Source: an uncultured Oscillospiraceae bacterium (lineage in GTDB: Bacteria; Bacillota; Clostridia; Oscillospirales; Oscillospiraceae). Taken from it: a stretch of 64,000 nucleotides of DNA. Made by a program: the position numbers and the translations under genes. The stretch covers positions 1 to 64,000 of the forward strand of contig CANQSF010000013.1 of the NCBI GenBank assembly GCA_947626345.1. The letters run 5' to 3'. Shown in pieces: positions 33,467 through 42,008 of this stretch (positions are counted from its first letter, which is position 1; every line of letters starts with the position of its first letter). The notes under the pieces are model-generated. The model was not told the origin of the DNA. It was given only the letters and a program-made list of their open reading frames with translations, and searched no databases.

Positions 33467-34634
33467 TCCTCACGCCCCACACCATCAATGCCGCCCCGGC
33501 GGCGGCGCTGACCGACGCCGCGGCCAGGGTGCCGCTCACGCCGATCCCGTCCAGCAGCAGACCGCCCGCGGCGGCGGCGCAGATGTTGCCCACGGTGATC
33601 ATGGCGGTGATCCAGGCCTGGGCCCGGTTCACCCGGTCCGGCCCGGCCATCCCGCCCGCCCAGCGGACGGAGGCGGGGATGAACAGCGCGTAGCTCAGCC
33701 CCTGGAAGAACATGGCCCCGTACAGCCCCGCCACGGACGACGCGGCCAGGGCCAGCAGGGTCTTCACCGCGAAGAACACCGCCGCGAACCTCAGCAGCCC
33801 TCCGGCAGACGACCGGCGCAGCAGCCGCTCGAACAGCAGCATCCCCGGCAGCTCCAGCACGGCGATGTAGCCGGTGAGCAGGCCCATGTCCCCGCTGTCG
33901 CCGCCCACGTTCTCCACGATCTGGATGGTGAAGCTGGACAGGATGGCGTGGGCGAAAAACAGCAGCGCCGTGGCCGCCAGCATCCGCCGGAACCGCCTGT
34001 CGGCCAGAGGCCCGCCCGGGGAGGCGCTGGCAGCGGCCTGCCTCTCCACCGGCGGCGGTGTGCCCGCCCGGGCGAACAGGGCCGCCAGCAGCAGCATCGC
34101 GCCCGCGATGAGGACGCCCGCCGCCGGCACGGCGATCTCGCCGGCGCCCAGGACGATGCGGCCCAGCACCGCCGCCAGCAGCCCGTAGGCCAGCGACCCC
34201 ACCGCCCGGCACGCGCCGAAAGGCACCGCCGTGCCCAGCCGCTCCAGATAGTAGGCGAAACCGTTCACCAGCGGCTGCAGCGCGATCACCAGCGCCATGA
34301 ACGCCGCCGTCAGCGCCGTCACCGCCCAGCTCCTGCCCGCCAGCGCCGTCAGGCCCGCCGCCGTCGCCGCCACCGCGGCCGTCGCGCCGCCGATCACCGC
34401 CAAGGGCGCCCGGGCGGACCGGTCCGCCAGCGCCGCCAAAAGCGGCTGCAGCGCCAGGCCCAACACCTGGCCCGCCGCCGCGATGACGCCCAGCTGGCTG
34501 TTGGAGTAGCCCCGGCCCAGCAGGAACACCCCCATGAAGGAGTAGGCCAGACAGCACAGCATCCAGTACACGCCGTTCAGCGCCCCGTATGCCCCGCGCA
34601 GCGCCCTGCCGGCGCGCCGCTCCGATCCGGACAT
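33462..34634 (-). CDS. MFS transporter
   Basis: A 390-residue inner-membrane protein with about 12 helices. 'GVIAAAGQVLGLALQPLLAALADRS' carries the helix 2-3 loop motif in degenerate form (LADRS), and the two halves are separated by a cytoplasmic loop near 205-220. The layout is closest to the LacY/PPP-like MFS_1-type group. Substrate unknown. ATG 34634 follows GGAGGGG. Composition is extremely G+C- and Ala-rich. Confidence 0.82.
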   Translation of the reverse strand: MSGSERRAGRALRGAYGALNGVYWMLCCLAYSFMGVFLLGRGYSNSQLGVIAAAGQVLGLALQPLLAALADRSARAPLAVIGGATAAVAATAAGLTALAGRSWAVTALTAAFMALVIALQPLVNGFAYYLERLGTAVPFGACRAVGSLAYGLLAAVLGRIVLGAGEIAVPAAGVLIAGAMLLLAALFARAGTPPPVERQAAASASPGGPLADRRFRRMLAATALLFFAHAILSSFTIQIVENVGGDSGDMGLLTGYIAVLELPGMLLFERLLRRSSAGGLLRFAAVFFAVKTLLALAASSVAGLYGAMFFQGLSYALFIPASVRWAGGMAGPDRVNRAQAWITAMITVGNICAAAAGGLLLDGIGVSGTLAAASVSAAAGAALMVWGVRK

Positions 34635-34703
34635 ATCCGTCCCCTCCTTCCCGCGATGGCCCCATTATAGGCCATGGCCGGTGGATTGTAAAGCCGTCCG
34701 AGG

Positions 34704-34732
34704 TTGACACCCGGCGGACGAGATGATATAGT
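34704..34732 (+). promoter_or_regulatory. Promoter of tRNA-Ser
   Basis: TTGACA (34704-34709), 17-base spacer, TATAGT (34727-34732), ten bases before the tRNA 5' end. Confidence 0.75.
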
Positions 34733-34742
34733 ATGTGGGCAT

Positions 34743-34831
34743 GGAAGCGTATCGAAGTGGTCATAACGGGCCTGACTCGAAATCAGGTAGACCGCAAGGT
34801 CTCGTGGGTTCGAATCCCACCGCTTCCGCCA
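34743..34831 (+). tRNA. tRNA-Ser (anticodon CGA)
   Basis: An 89-base cloverleaf with encoded CCA. Acceptor GGAAGCG pairs with CGCTTCC. The anticodon stem CCTGA/TCAGG encloses CTCGAAA, giving CGA. The long variable arm GACC-GCAA-GGTC is typical of tRNA-Ser. Its last 22 bases plus TAAAA recur at 34959-34985. Confidence 0.95.
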
Positions 34832-35381
34832 TAAAACAGGTCCACCCCCTTGTGGGGTGGACTTGTTTTATGAATCTTAGGGGGATTCGAACCCGAGGGC
34901 GCTTGGCAAGGCGCCGGTGGCGCCTTGCAACCCGAGGCGGCCTGCGCCGCAGCGCAGGTCGAATCCCACCGCTTCCGCCATAAAAAGAGACCGCCCCTTG
35001 TGGGCGGTCTCTTTTTTGATAGATATTTGGATCATTCGCCTTCAGCAGCGAAGAACAGAAAGTTTTGAGGTCTGGCATATCTTTTTCGACCACTTCCCAT
35101 GTGATCGTGTTGTCCACCGTTCCATACCGATGGGCCACGATATTCCGCATAAGTTTGATTTGCCGCCACGGGATCTGACTGTTTGCGGCCTTGAACGCAT
35201 CTGACAGATGCCCCACAAGCTCACCGATCTGCACGATACAAAGAGCCACGGAATTGCGATAAACCGAATCGCCGTCAAACAAATCAAAGCTATGGCCAAA
35301 GCGTTCCACCGCCATATCGATTTGACCGCAGTAGGTCAGAATATGCTCCAAAATACGCAGATCACGCTCTTGCACGTTCAT
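34761..35381 (-). CDS. hepT: HepT-type toxin (RNase/AMPylation-target family) with abnormal read-through C-terminus
   Basis: A 206-residue frame. Residues 1-120 are a HepT-like four-helix protein ('RDLRILEHILTYCGQIDMAVERFG') with the R-x4-H-x-Y motif in 'RNIVAHRYG'. Normal HepT proteins end near residue 115-140. Here the frame has no stop there and continues about 85 residues, antisense through a terminator, the duplicated tRNA 3' end and part of tRNA-Ser. The native 3' end has therefore probably been replaced. ATG 35381 overlaps the mntA end by 20 bases. Whether the long form is functional is unknown. Confidence 0.8.
   Translation of the reverse strand: MNVQERDLRILEHILTYCGQIDMAVERFGHSFDLFDGDSVYRNSVALCIVQIGELVGHLSDAFKAANSQIPWRQIKLMRNIVAHRYGTVDNTITWEVVEKDMPDLKTFCSSLLKANDPNIYQKRDRPQGAVSFYGGSGGIRPALRRRPPRVARRHRRLAKRPRVRIPLRFIKQVHPTRGWTCFMAEAVGFEPTRPCGLPDFESGPL
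34833..34869 (+). terminator. Terminator of tRNA-Ser
   Basis: A stem of AAAACAGGTCCACCCC with GGGGTGGACTTGTTTT (two mismatches), ending in a T-run. Confidence 0.75.
34872..34985. repeat. Duplicated tRNA-Ser 3' end with intervening hairpin-rich segment
   Basis: TCGAATCCCACCGCTTCCGC and the following CATAAAA (34959-34985) duplicate 34810-34836 exactly over 27 bases, 149 bases apart. The segment between holds an inverted T-arm-like GGGATTCGAACCC-type stretch (34880-34893), a 10-bp hairpin (34910-34932) and a 7-bp hairpin (34941-34958). It looks like an attachment scar or the remnant of a tandem tRNA. No full cloverleaf forms here. Confidence 0.65.
34986..35017 (+). terminator. Strong terminator after the duplicated tRNA end
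   Basis: An 11-bp stem (about 34986-34996 with 35002-35012), then TTTTTT, reading in the tRNA direction. Antisense to it runs the hepT frame. Confidence 0.75.
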
Positions 35382-35661
35382 AAAGCAACACCTCGTCCGG
35401 GCGGATCGTTTCAAGGAACCTCTGATCCATGCCTGTCGTGGAGACAAGATCGACCGGCATTTTGAGCGCGTCCTCCAAATCACCAAGCAGATACGCAAAT
35501 TGCAGGCCGTGAATAGCGCCCTTGTCAATACGCAGGTCAATATCGCTGCCGCTGTGCATATCACCCCGCGCGTAGGAACCAAAGAGATACACGCGTTCTG
35601 CGCCATAACGCTGCGCCAGAGGACTGACTATGGCCCGCAGCTCTGAGATCGTATATGGCAT
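35362..35661 (-). CDS. mntA: MntA-type nucleotidyltransferase antitoxin
   Basis: A 99-residue minimal nucleotidyltransferase. 'VYLFGSYARGDMHSGSDIDLRI' is the GSx10DxD motif of MNT enzymes. In characterised pairs MntA AMPylates the HepT tyrosine next to the active site and silences it. ATG 35661 follows AGGAGGT; the in-frame upstream extension has no family match. It precedes and overlaps hepT, the standard antitoxin-first order. Confidence 0.9.
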   Translation of the reverse strand: MPYTISELRAIVSPLAQRYGAERVYLFGSYARGDMHSGSDIDLRIDKGAIHGLQFAYLLGDLEDALKMPVDLVSTTGMDQRFLETIRPDEVLLYERARA

Positions 35662-35853
35662 AGCAGCACCTCCTGTTGCTGATCTCTGCTTATAGTATAA
35701 CATATCATCGCCGGAAGTAAAAGGATGTTTTTGTGTCGCTCCGCCTGTATATCTGCCGTATTCGGCACGCCCCGCGGCGCCGGCGGCTCTTGCTTTTCCC
35801 TCCACAGCCTGCTATAATCCTTAGCACATCAAACAGTAAGGAGCGCTTTTATC

Positions 35854-36426
35854 ATGATGAAAGACTTTGGCGTGAAGCCCTATCTCTATCCCATGCCCAC
35901 CTATATGATCGCCACCTACAACGAGGATGACACCGTGGACGCCATGATGATGGCCTGGGGCGGCATCTGCGCCGAGGACATGGTGGCCCTGAACCTGGAG
36001 GAGGCCCACAAGACTGTGGCCAACCTCCGCGCCCGGGGCGCCTTCACCCTGTCCGTGCCCGGCACGGATACCCTGGCCCAGTCCGACTATATGGGCATCG
36101 CCTCCGCCAACGACACCCCCGACAAGTTCGCTCGCACCGGCCTCACCGCCGTGAAGAGCACCCGGGTGGACGCGCCGGTCATCCAGGAGTACCCCCTGAC
36201 CCTGGAGTGCACCGTGGAGCGGTTCGAGGACGAGCCCTACGGCCTGCGGGTGCTGGGGAGGATCGTCAACGTGATGGCCGACGAGAAGGTGCTGGACGAG
36301 CTGGGCCGCATCGACGCCGCCAAGCTGAACGCCTTCGCCTTCGACCAGATGCGCAACGGCTACTATGCCTGCAATGAAAAGGTGGGCCAGGCCTGGAATT
36401 CCGGCGCAAGCTATCTGAAAAAATAA
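35854..36426 (+). CDS. Flavin reductase-like (flavoredoxin) protein
   Basis: A 190-residue FMN-binding split-barrel protein. 'PMPTYMIATYNEDDTVDAMMMAWGGICAED' matches the N-terminal flavoredoxin region where FMN phosphate binds, and 'LRARGAFTLSVPG' follows. It likely transfers electrons between flavin and a partner in the cytosol. The start is ATG 35854 or 35857; AAGGAG favours either. It is monocistronic with a terminator. Confidence 0.88.
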   Translation: MMKDFGVKPYLYPMPTYMIATYNEDDTVDAMMMAWGGICAEDMVALNLEEAHKTVANLRARGAFTLSVPGTDTLAQSDYMGIASANDTPDKFARTGLTAVKSTRVDAPVIQEYPLTLECTVERFEDEPYGLRVLGRIVNVMADEKVLDELGRIDAAKLNAFAFDQMRNGYYACNEKVGQAWNSGASYLKK

Positions 36427-36452
36427 GGATACGGCTATTCCCATCAAAAACG

Positions 36453-36483
36453 CCGGGAGCGCACCGCTCCCGGCCTTCTTTTT
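36453..36483 (+). terminator. Terminator of flavin reductase gene
   Basis: A 9-bp perfect stem (36453-36461 with 36465-36473), then CCTTCTTTTT. Confidence 0.75.
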
Positions 36484-37408
36484 ACATCACCAGCGCCTGC
36501 TTCAGCGTCCGCAGAGAGGCGATGTGCCCCTCCAGCATAGGCAGCGTCAGGTCCTCCATCTCCAGAGAGACGTATCCGTCATACCCGCTCATGCGCGCCA
36601 CGGAGAAGAATTCCTGCCACCACTGCACCCCGTGGCCCGCGCCCACGGCCACGTAATTCCAGCTCCGGTGTCGGAACGCGTCGATGGGCTTGGTGTCCAG
36701 CATGCCGTTGGGGCCGGCCATACGCCGCTCGGGCCGGGAGTCCTTGCCGTGGATGTGGTACAGCGCCCCGGCCTCGCCCAGCACACGGGCCGCCTCTATG
36801 GGGTCGCCGCCCATCCAAAACAGGTGGGACGGGTCCAGGTTCATCCCCACCATGGGGCCCACCGCGTCCCGCAGCCGGAACAGCGTCTCCGGGTTATATA
36901 CCAGCTGCATGCCGTGGTTCTCCAGGGCGATGCGCTCGACGCCCTGCTCCGCCGCCAACTTCACCAGCCGCCGCCACGCGGGGATGGCCACCTCGTTCCA
37001 CTGGTAGTCCAGGACGCTCTGGGTCTCCGGGGGCCAGGAGGTGGTGATCCACACAGGCGTCCTGTCCCCCGGACAGCCGGCGGGCAGGCCGCTCGTCATC
37101 ACGATCTTTTTCACGCCCAGCAGCCCGGCCAGCCGGAAGGTCTTTTCCGTCACGTCCATGTCCCGCTCATAGGCCAGGGGGTTGCCGGAGCAGTTGAGAG
37201 CGCACAGCTCCAGACCATGGTCCCGGATCGCTCCCACCCACCGCTCACGGGCCGGCCCCGAAGCCAGCAGCCCGTCCAGGTCGATGTGGGGCGCGGCGGA
37301 CCAGTTGCCGGTGCCGATCTCCAGCCCCTGCACTCCCTGCCCGGCGCAGAAGTCCAGCATGTCCGCAAAGGGCATGTCCAGCGTACAGGTCTTGACCGCC
37401 AGCTTCAT
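36482..37408 (-). CDS. Sugar phosphate isomerase/epimerase family (AP endonuclease 2-like TIM barrel)
   Basis: A 308-residue TIM-barrel protein. 'GVQGLEIGTGNW', 'GVERIALENHGMQLVYNPETL' (metal Glu), 'GMNLDPSHLFWMGGDP' (Asp/His) and 'YVSLEMEDLTLP' (second Glu) are the metal-binding strand ends of this superfamily. It probably isomerises or epimerises a sugar or sugar phosphate, with neighbours giving no substrate clue. ATG 37408 has GGAGG upstream. Confidence 0.85.
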   Translation of the reverse strand: MKLAVKTCTLDMPFADMLDFCAGQGVQGLEIGTGNWSAAPHIDLDGLLASGPARERWVGAIRDHGLELCALNCSGNPLAYERDMDVTEKTFRLAGLLGVKKIVMTSGLPAGCPGDRTPVWITTSWPPETQSVLDYQWNEVAIPAWRRLVKLAAEQGVERIALENHGMQLVYNPETLFRLRDAVGPMVGMNLDPSHLFWMGGDPIEAARVLGEAGALYHIHGKDSRPERRMAGPNGMLDTKPIDAFRHRSWNYVAVGAGHGVQWWQEFFSVARMSGYDGYVSLEMEDLTLPMLEGHIASLRTLKQALVM

Positions 37409-37480
37409 GGCAAAGCCTCCTTATCATTTATAGCATTATTATAGCATAGGCGCTCAAAGCGGACAAGCAGCACCAAAACT

Positions 37481-37513
37481 ATTAATTATGTGAATCATAT
37501 TATGTAAATTATC
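37481..37513. repeat. AT-rich 15-bp direct repeat, copy set 2
   Basis: AATTATGTGAATCAT then ATTATGTAAATTAT, abutting the stop codon of the NUDIX gene. Same unit and orientation as 33437-33466 and 40496-40543. Confidence 0.6.
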
Positions 37514-37895
37514 CGTATTCCCGCCGGAGCTTTTCCAGGATCGCCTCGTCCGCGGGGCAGAAGTCGTACTGGGGTATCTCCGCCGGGGTGATCCAGGCGA
37601 TCTGCACGTGCTCCAAAAGCTTCGGCTCCCCGGCGGCGACGGAGGCGTGAAAGAGGGTCAGATGGACCGTGATGTCCGGGTACTCATGGGTGACCTCCAT
37701 GAACACGTCCCCCACGGTCAGCTCTATGTCCAGCTCCTCCCGGCACTCCCGGCGCAGGGCCTGGGCCTTCGTCTCCCCCGGCTCCACCTTGCCGCCCACG
37801 AATTCCCAGAGAAGCCCCCGGGCCTTGTGGGGCGGCCGCTGGCAGATGAGGAACCGGTCCCCCTTCCATATGAGCGCCGCCACGACTTCCGTCAT
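37509..37895 (-). CDS. NUDIX hydrolase, MutT-like (8-oxo-dGTP diphosphatase type)
   Basis: A 128-residue protein. The Nudix box runs from 'GGKVEPGETKAQALRRE' to 'CREELDIEL' (G-x5-E-x7-R-E-x-x-E-E). 'EFVGGK' and the C-terminal 'WITPAEIPQYDFCPAD' match MutT-like proteins that hydrolyse oxidised nucleotides. ATG 37895 has GGAGGT upstream. Confidence 0.9.
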   Translation of the reverse strand: MTEVVAALIWKGDRFLICQRPPHKARGLLWEFVGGKVEPGETKAQALRRECREELDIELTVGDVFMEVTHEYPDITVHLTLFHASVAAGEPKLLEHVQIAWITPAEIPQYDFCPADEAILEKLRREYG

Positions 37896-38002
37896 ATCCC
37901 GCACCTCCGTTCTCTGCTGTGCCCAGTATAGCATATATCAAGTTGAAAATCACGCCCCGGCGGGATATAATGCGGTTGATCTATCCATTTTAGAGGTGTC
38001 TC

Positions 38003-40498
38003 ATGGCTCATTCCGAAAACCGCCCCGACGCCATCCTGGTCCGGGGCGCGCGGGTACACAATTTGAAGAACGTCGACGTGGACGTGCCCCTGCACAAGAT
38101 CGTGGGCGTGGCGGGGGTGTCCGGGTCCGGCAAAAGCTCTCTGGCCCTGGGGGTGCTGTACGCCGAGGGCTCCCGGCGGTATCTGGAGAGCCTCTCCACC
38201 TACACCCGCCGGCGGATGACCCAGGCGGCCGCCGCCCAGGTGGACGAGGTGCGGTACATCCCCGCGTCGCTGGCGCTGCATCAGCGGCCGGGCGTGCCCG
38301 GCATCCGCAGCACCTTCGGCACCTCCACAGAGCTGCTCAATTCCCTGCGGCTGATGTTCTCCCGGCTGGCCAGCCACCGCTGCCCCAACGGCCACTATCT
38401 GCCGCCCACGCTGGACGTGGCGGCGGAAAAGCCCATGTTCTGTCCCGTGTGCGGCCAGCGGGTGATCCCGCCGGGGGCGGAGATGCTGGCCTTCAACAGC
38501 CAGGGGGCGTGCCCCACCTGCGGCGGCACCGGCACGGTGCGCACCGTGGACCGGGCCACCCTGGTGCCGGACGAGAGCCTCACCATCGACCAGGGGGCGG
38601 TGGCGCCCTGGAACAGCCTCATGTGGTCGCTGATGACCGACGTGTGCCGGGCCATGGGGGTGCGCACGGACGTGCCATTCTCGGAGCTCACCGAGCGGGA
38701 GCGGGACATCGTCTTCAACGGCCCGGCGGAGAAAAAGCACATCCTCTACCGCTCCAAGAAGACGGAGGAGTTCGCGGAGCTGGATTTCACCTACTTCAAC
38801 GCGGTGTACACCGTGGAGAACGCCCTTTCCAAGGTGAAGGACGAAAAGGGCATGAAGCGGGTGGAGAAGTTCCTCCGGCAGGACGTGTGCCCGGACTGCG
38901 GCGGCACCCGGCTCAGCGAGGCGGCGAGAGCGCCGCTGCTGCGGGGCATCTCCCTGGCCGACGCCTGCAAAATGACCCTCTCGGAGCTCATCGAGTGGGT
39001 CAAGGGCGTTCCCGCGTCCCTGCCCGAGGCGATGCGCCCCATGGCGGAGAGCATCTGCGGGGCGTTCCAAAACACCGCCCGGCGGCTGGTGGATCTGGGG
39101 CTCTCTTACCTCACCCTGGACCGGGCCGCGTCCACCCTGTCCACCGGGGAGCGGCAGCGCGCCCAGCTGGCCCGGGCGGTGCGCAACCGCACCACCGGGG
39201 TGCTGTATGTGCTGGACGAGCCCTCCATCGGGCTGCACCCGGCCAATCTGACGGGGCTGGCCGGGGTGCTGGAGGATCTGGTGGACGACGGCAACTCCGT
39301 GGTGCTGGTGGACCACGACGTGAACGTGCTGCGCTGCGCCGACCACATCATCGAGCTGGGGCCCGGCGCGGGGGCCGACGGCGGCCGGGTGATCGCCCAG
39401 GGGACCGTGGAGCAGCTCATCGCCGACCCGGCGTCCAGGATCGGGCCCCACCTGGCCCCGGACACAGGGGCCGCCCTGCGCCGGCGCACAGACGCGGAGC
39501 ACCTCTTCGACCTGGGGACCATCACCATGGCCACCGGCCCCATCCACACGGTGCGGCCGCTGACCGTCGCCTTCCCCAAGGGCCGGCTCACGGCAGTGAC
39601 GGGGGTGTCCGGCTCCGGCAAGACCACCCTGGTGCTGGAGAGCCTCATCCCGGCGCTAACGGCGGCCGCGGCGGGCACGCCCCTGCCGGAGCATGTGCGG
39701 TCCATCGACGCGCCGGGCATCCGCCAGGCCAAGCTCATCGACGCCACGCCCATCGGCATCAACGTGCGCTCCACCGTGGCCACCTACGCGGACGTGCACG
39801 ACGAGTTGCGCAAGGTGTTCGCCCGCACGGCGGACGCCCGGGCCCGGGGTTGCAAGGCGGGGGATTTCTCCTACAACACCGGCGCGCTGCGCTGCCCCAC
39901 CTGCGACGGCACGGGCAGCATCAGCCTGGACGTGCAGTTTTTGCCGGACGTGGACATCCCCTGCCCCGACTGCGGCGGCAGCCGCTACGCCCGGGCGGCC
40001 TTCGACATCCGCCGGGAGCGGAAGGACGGGGCCCGCCACAGCCTGCCGGAGCTGATGGCCATGAGCGTGGACGAGGCGCTGGAGGCTTGCGCCGATCTGA
40101 AGACGGTGCGCAGCCGGCTGGCGGTGCTCCACGACGTGGGGCTGGGGTACCTCACCCTGGGGGAGGCCACGCCGGGGCTGTCCGGCGGCGAGGCACAGCG
40201 GCTGAAGCTGGCCAGCGAGATGGGCCGGGGCCAGGACGACGCCCTGTTCGTATTCGACGAGCCCACCATCGGCCTGCACCCCCTGGACGTGGCCAGCCTG
40301 ATGGAGGTCTTCCAATCCCTCATCGACCAGGGCGCCACGGTGATCGTCATCGAGCACGACCTGGACCTCATCCGCAGCGCCGACTACGTGGTGGACATGG
40401 GTCCCGGCGGCGGCACGGAGGGCGGCCGCATCGTGGCGGCGGGCACGCCAGACCAGATCCGCGCCTGCCCGGAGAGCGTCACCGGCCGGTATTTGTGA
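38003..40498 (+). CDS. UvrA-like ABC ATPase (shortened paralogue)
   Basis: An 831-residue protein, about 110 shorter than housekeeping UvrA. Two ABC modules: Walker A 'GVSGSGKSSLAL' and 'GVSGSGKTTLVL', signatures 'LSTGERQRAQLARA' and 'LSGGEAQRLKLASE', Walker B 'LYVLDEPSIGLHP' and 'FVFDEPTIGLHP'. Zinc-binding cysteine sets include 'CPDCGGTRL' and 'CPTCDGTGS...CPDCGGSRY'. Such paralogues take part in DNA-damage handling or resistance to DNA-binding drugs and often lack UvrB-contact regions. No uvrB is nearby. ATG 38003 fits the family N-terminus. Confidence 0.88.
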   Translation: MAHSENRPDAILVRGARVHNLKNVDVDVPLHKIVGVAGVSGSGKSSLALGVLYAEGSRRYLESLSTYTRRRMTQAAAAQVDEVRYIPASLALHQRPGVPGIRSTFGTSTELLNSLRLMFSRLASHRCPNGHYLPPTLDVAAEKPMFCPVCGQRVIPPGAEMLAFNSQGACPTCGGTGTVRTVDRATLVPDESLTIDQGAVAPWNSLMWSLMTDVCRAMGVRTDVPFSELTERERDIVFNGPAEKKHILYRSKKTEEFAELDFTYFNAVYTVENALSKVKDEKGMKRVEKFLRQDVCPDCGGTRLSEAARAPLLRGISLADACKMTLSELIEWVKGVPASLPEAMRPMAESICGAFQNTARRLVDLGLSYLTLDRAASTLSTGERQRAQLARAVRNRTTGVLYVLDEPSIGLHPANLTGLAGVLEDLVDDGNSVVLVDHDVNVLRCADHIIELGPGAGADGGRVIAQGTVEQLIADPASRIGPHLAPDTGAALRRRTDAEHLFDLGTITMATGPIHTVRPLTVAFPKGRLTAVTGVSGSGKTTLVLESLIPALTAAAAGTPLPEHVRSIDAPGIRQAKLIDATPIGINVRSTVATYADVHDELRKVFARTADARARGCKAGDFSYNTGALRCPTCDGTGSISLDVQFLPDVDIPCPDCGGSRYARAAFDIRRERKDGARHSLPELMAMSVDEALEACADLKTVRSRLAVLHDVGLGYLTLGEATPGLSGGEAQRLKLASEMGRGQDDALFVFDEPTIGLHPLDVASLMEVFQSLIDQGATVIVIEHDLDLIRSADYVVDMGPGGGTEGGRIVAAGTPDQIRACPESVTGRYL

Positions 40499-40543
40499 TT
40501 ATGTAAATTATAATATGTAAACTGAATTATGTAAATCATCTCA
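40496..40543. repeat. AT-rich 15-bp direct repeat, copy set 3
   Basis: Three units, GATTATGTAAATTAT, AATATGTAAACTG and AATTATGTAAATCAT, starting at the stop codon of the UvrA-like gene. Confidence 0.6.
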
Positions 40544-40639
40544 GCCTCCCGGTCTGAAACTCCCTCTTGACTATTCAATGAAGTGTGCTATGATAGGTTG
40601 CCGGCGGCGGGCGGCCGCCAATACGCGAGGGAGGCTCCC

Positions 40640-41989
40640 ATGGACACCGCACAGAAAAATCAGATCGTCGAGGGCGTCATCTGGAAGCAGCTGCTGCTGT
40701 TTTTCTTCCCCATCCTGATCGGCTCCTTCTTCCAGCAGCTATACAACACCGTGGACACGATCATCGTGGGACAGTTCGTGGGCAAGCAGGCCCTGGCGGG
40801 AGTGGGCAGCACCGGCACGGTGATCAACCTGTGGCTGGGATTTTTCATCGGCCTGGCCGGCGGCGCGTCGGTGATCATCTCCCAGTACTACGGCGCGTCG
40901 GACGGCGACGGCCTTTCCAAGGCGGTACATACCTCCATCGCCCTGGCCCTGGCCGGGGGCGCGGCGCTGACGGCGGTGGGTCTGGTCACCGCCCGGGCGT
41001 CCCTGGAGATGCTGGACGTGGCGGAGGACGTGATGGACGAGGCCATGACCTACATCACCGTGTTCTATTCCGGCATGATCGCCACGGTGGTCTACAACGT
41101 GGGCACCGGCATCCTCCGGGCCATCGGGGACTCCAAGCGGCCGCTGTATATCCTCATCGCCTGCTGCGGCGTGAACATCGTGCTGGACCTGCTGTTCGTG
41201 GTGGTGTTCCACTGGGCGGTGTTCGGCGTGGCGCTGGCCACGGTGATCGCCCAGCTGGTGAGCGCGGCGCTGGTGATGCTGCGGCTGACGCTGGTGCGGG
41301 AGAGCTACCGGGTCCGGCTGCGGCAGATCCGCTTTCACGGCCCCACGCTGAAAAAGGTGGTGCGGCTGGGCCTGCCCACCGGGATGCAGTCGGTGCTCTA
41401 CTCCATCTCCAACCTGGTGATCCAGGCGGCGGTGAACTCCTTCGGCACCGACGCCATGGCCAGCTGGGCGGCGGTGAGCCGCATCGACGGGTTCGTGTGG
41501 ATGGTCATGGGCGCGTTCGGCATCTCCGTGACCACCTTCGTGGGCCAGAACTTCGGCGCGGGCCGCTATGACCGGGTACTGCGGGGCACCAGGGTGTGCC
41601 TGGCCCTCACCGCCGGCACCACCCTGGCCCTCACGGCGGTGGAGCTCATCTTCGCCGGGCCGCTGCTGCGGATCTTCACCGGAGACGAGACGGTGGTCTC
41701 TCTGGGCACCACCTTCGTGCGGGTGTGGGCCCCGGCCTACATCGCCTATGTGTTCATCGAGATCTTCTCCGGCGCGGTCCGGGGCGTGGGCGAGGCGCTG
41801 CAGCCCATGGTGATCACCATCTTCGGGGTATGCGTGCTGCGGCTGGCCTGGATCTGGGGCGTGCTGCCCCTGCACCGGACGGCGGCCATGGTGGCGGCCA
41901 GCTATCCCGTCACCTGGGGCATCACGGGCGTGGTGTTCATCGTGTACTATCTGCGCAAGAACTGGCTGAAGCGGCACATGCCCGCGTGA
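40640..41989 (+). CDS. MATE-family efflux protein
   Basis: A 449-residue membrane protein with about 12 helices. 'FPILIGSFFQQLYNTVDTIIVGQFVG' and the repeat-half equivalent 'LGLPTGMQSVLYSISNLVIQAAVNSFG' are the MATE signatures. It exports cationic drugs or metabolites using Na+ or H+. ATG 40640 follows GGGAGG by seven bases. A promoter TTGACT - 16 - TATGAT lies about 50 bases upstream. Confidence 0.9.
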   Translation: MDTAQKNQIVEGVIWKQLLLFFFPILIGSFFQQLYNTVDTIIVGQFVGKQALAGVGSTGTVINLWLGFFIGLAGGASVIISQYYGASDGDGLSKAVHTSIALALAGGAALTAVGLVTARASLEMLDVAEDVMDEAMTYITVFYSGMIATVVYNVGTGILRAIGDSKRPLYILIACCGVNIVLDLLFVVVFHWAVFGVALATVIAQLVSAALVMLRLTLVRESYRVRLRQIRFHGPTLKKVVRLGLPTGMQSVLYSISNLVIQAAVNSFGTDAMASWAAVSRIDGFVWMVMGAFGISVTTFVGQNFGAGRYDRVLRGTRVCLALTAGTTLALTAVELIFAGPLLRIFTGDETVVSLGTTFVRVWAPAYIAYVFIEIFSGAVRGVGEALQPMVITIFGVCVLRLAWIWGVLPLHRTAAMVAASYPVTWGITGVVFIVYYLRKNWLKRHMPA

Positions 41990-42008
41990 CAGCCCCTTTT
42001 CATACAGC

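Noticed and set aside
33437..40543. CRISPR-like interpretation of the 15-bp AT-rich repeats
   Set aside because: Units are adjacent without spacers, diverge in sequence and no cas genes are present.
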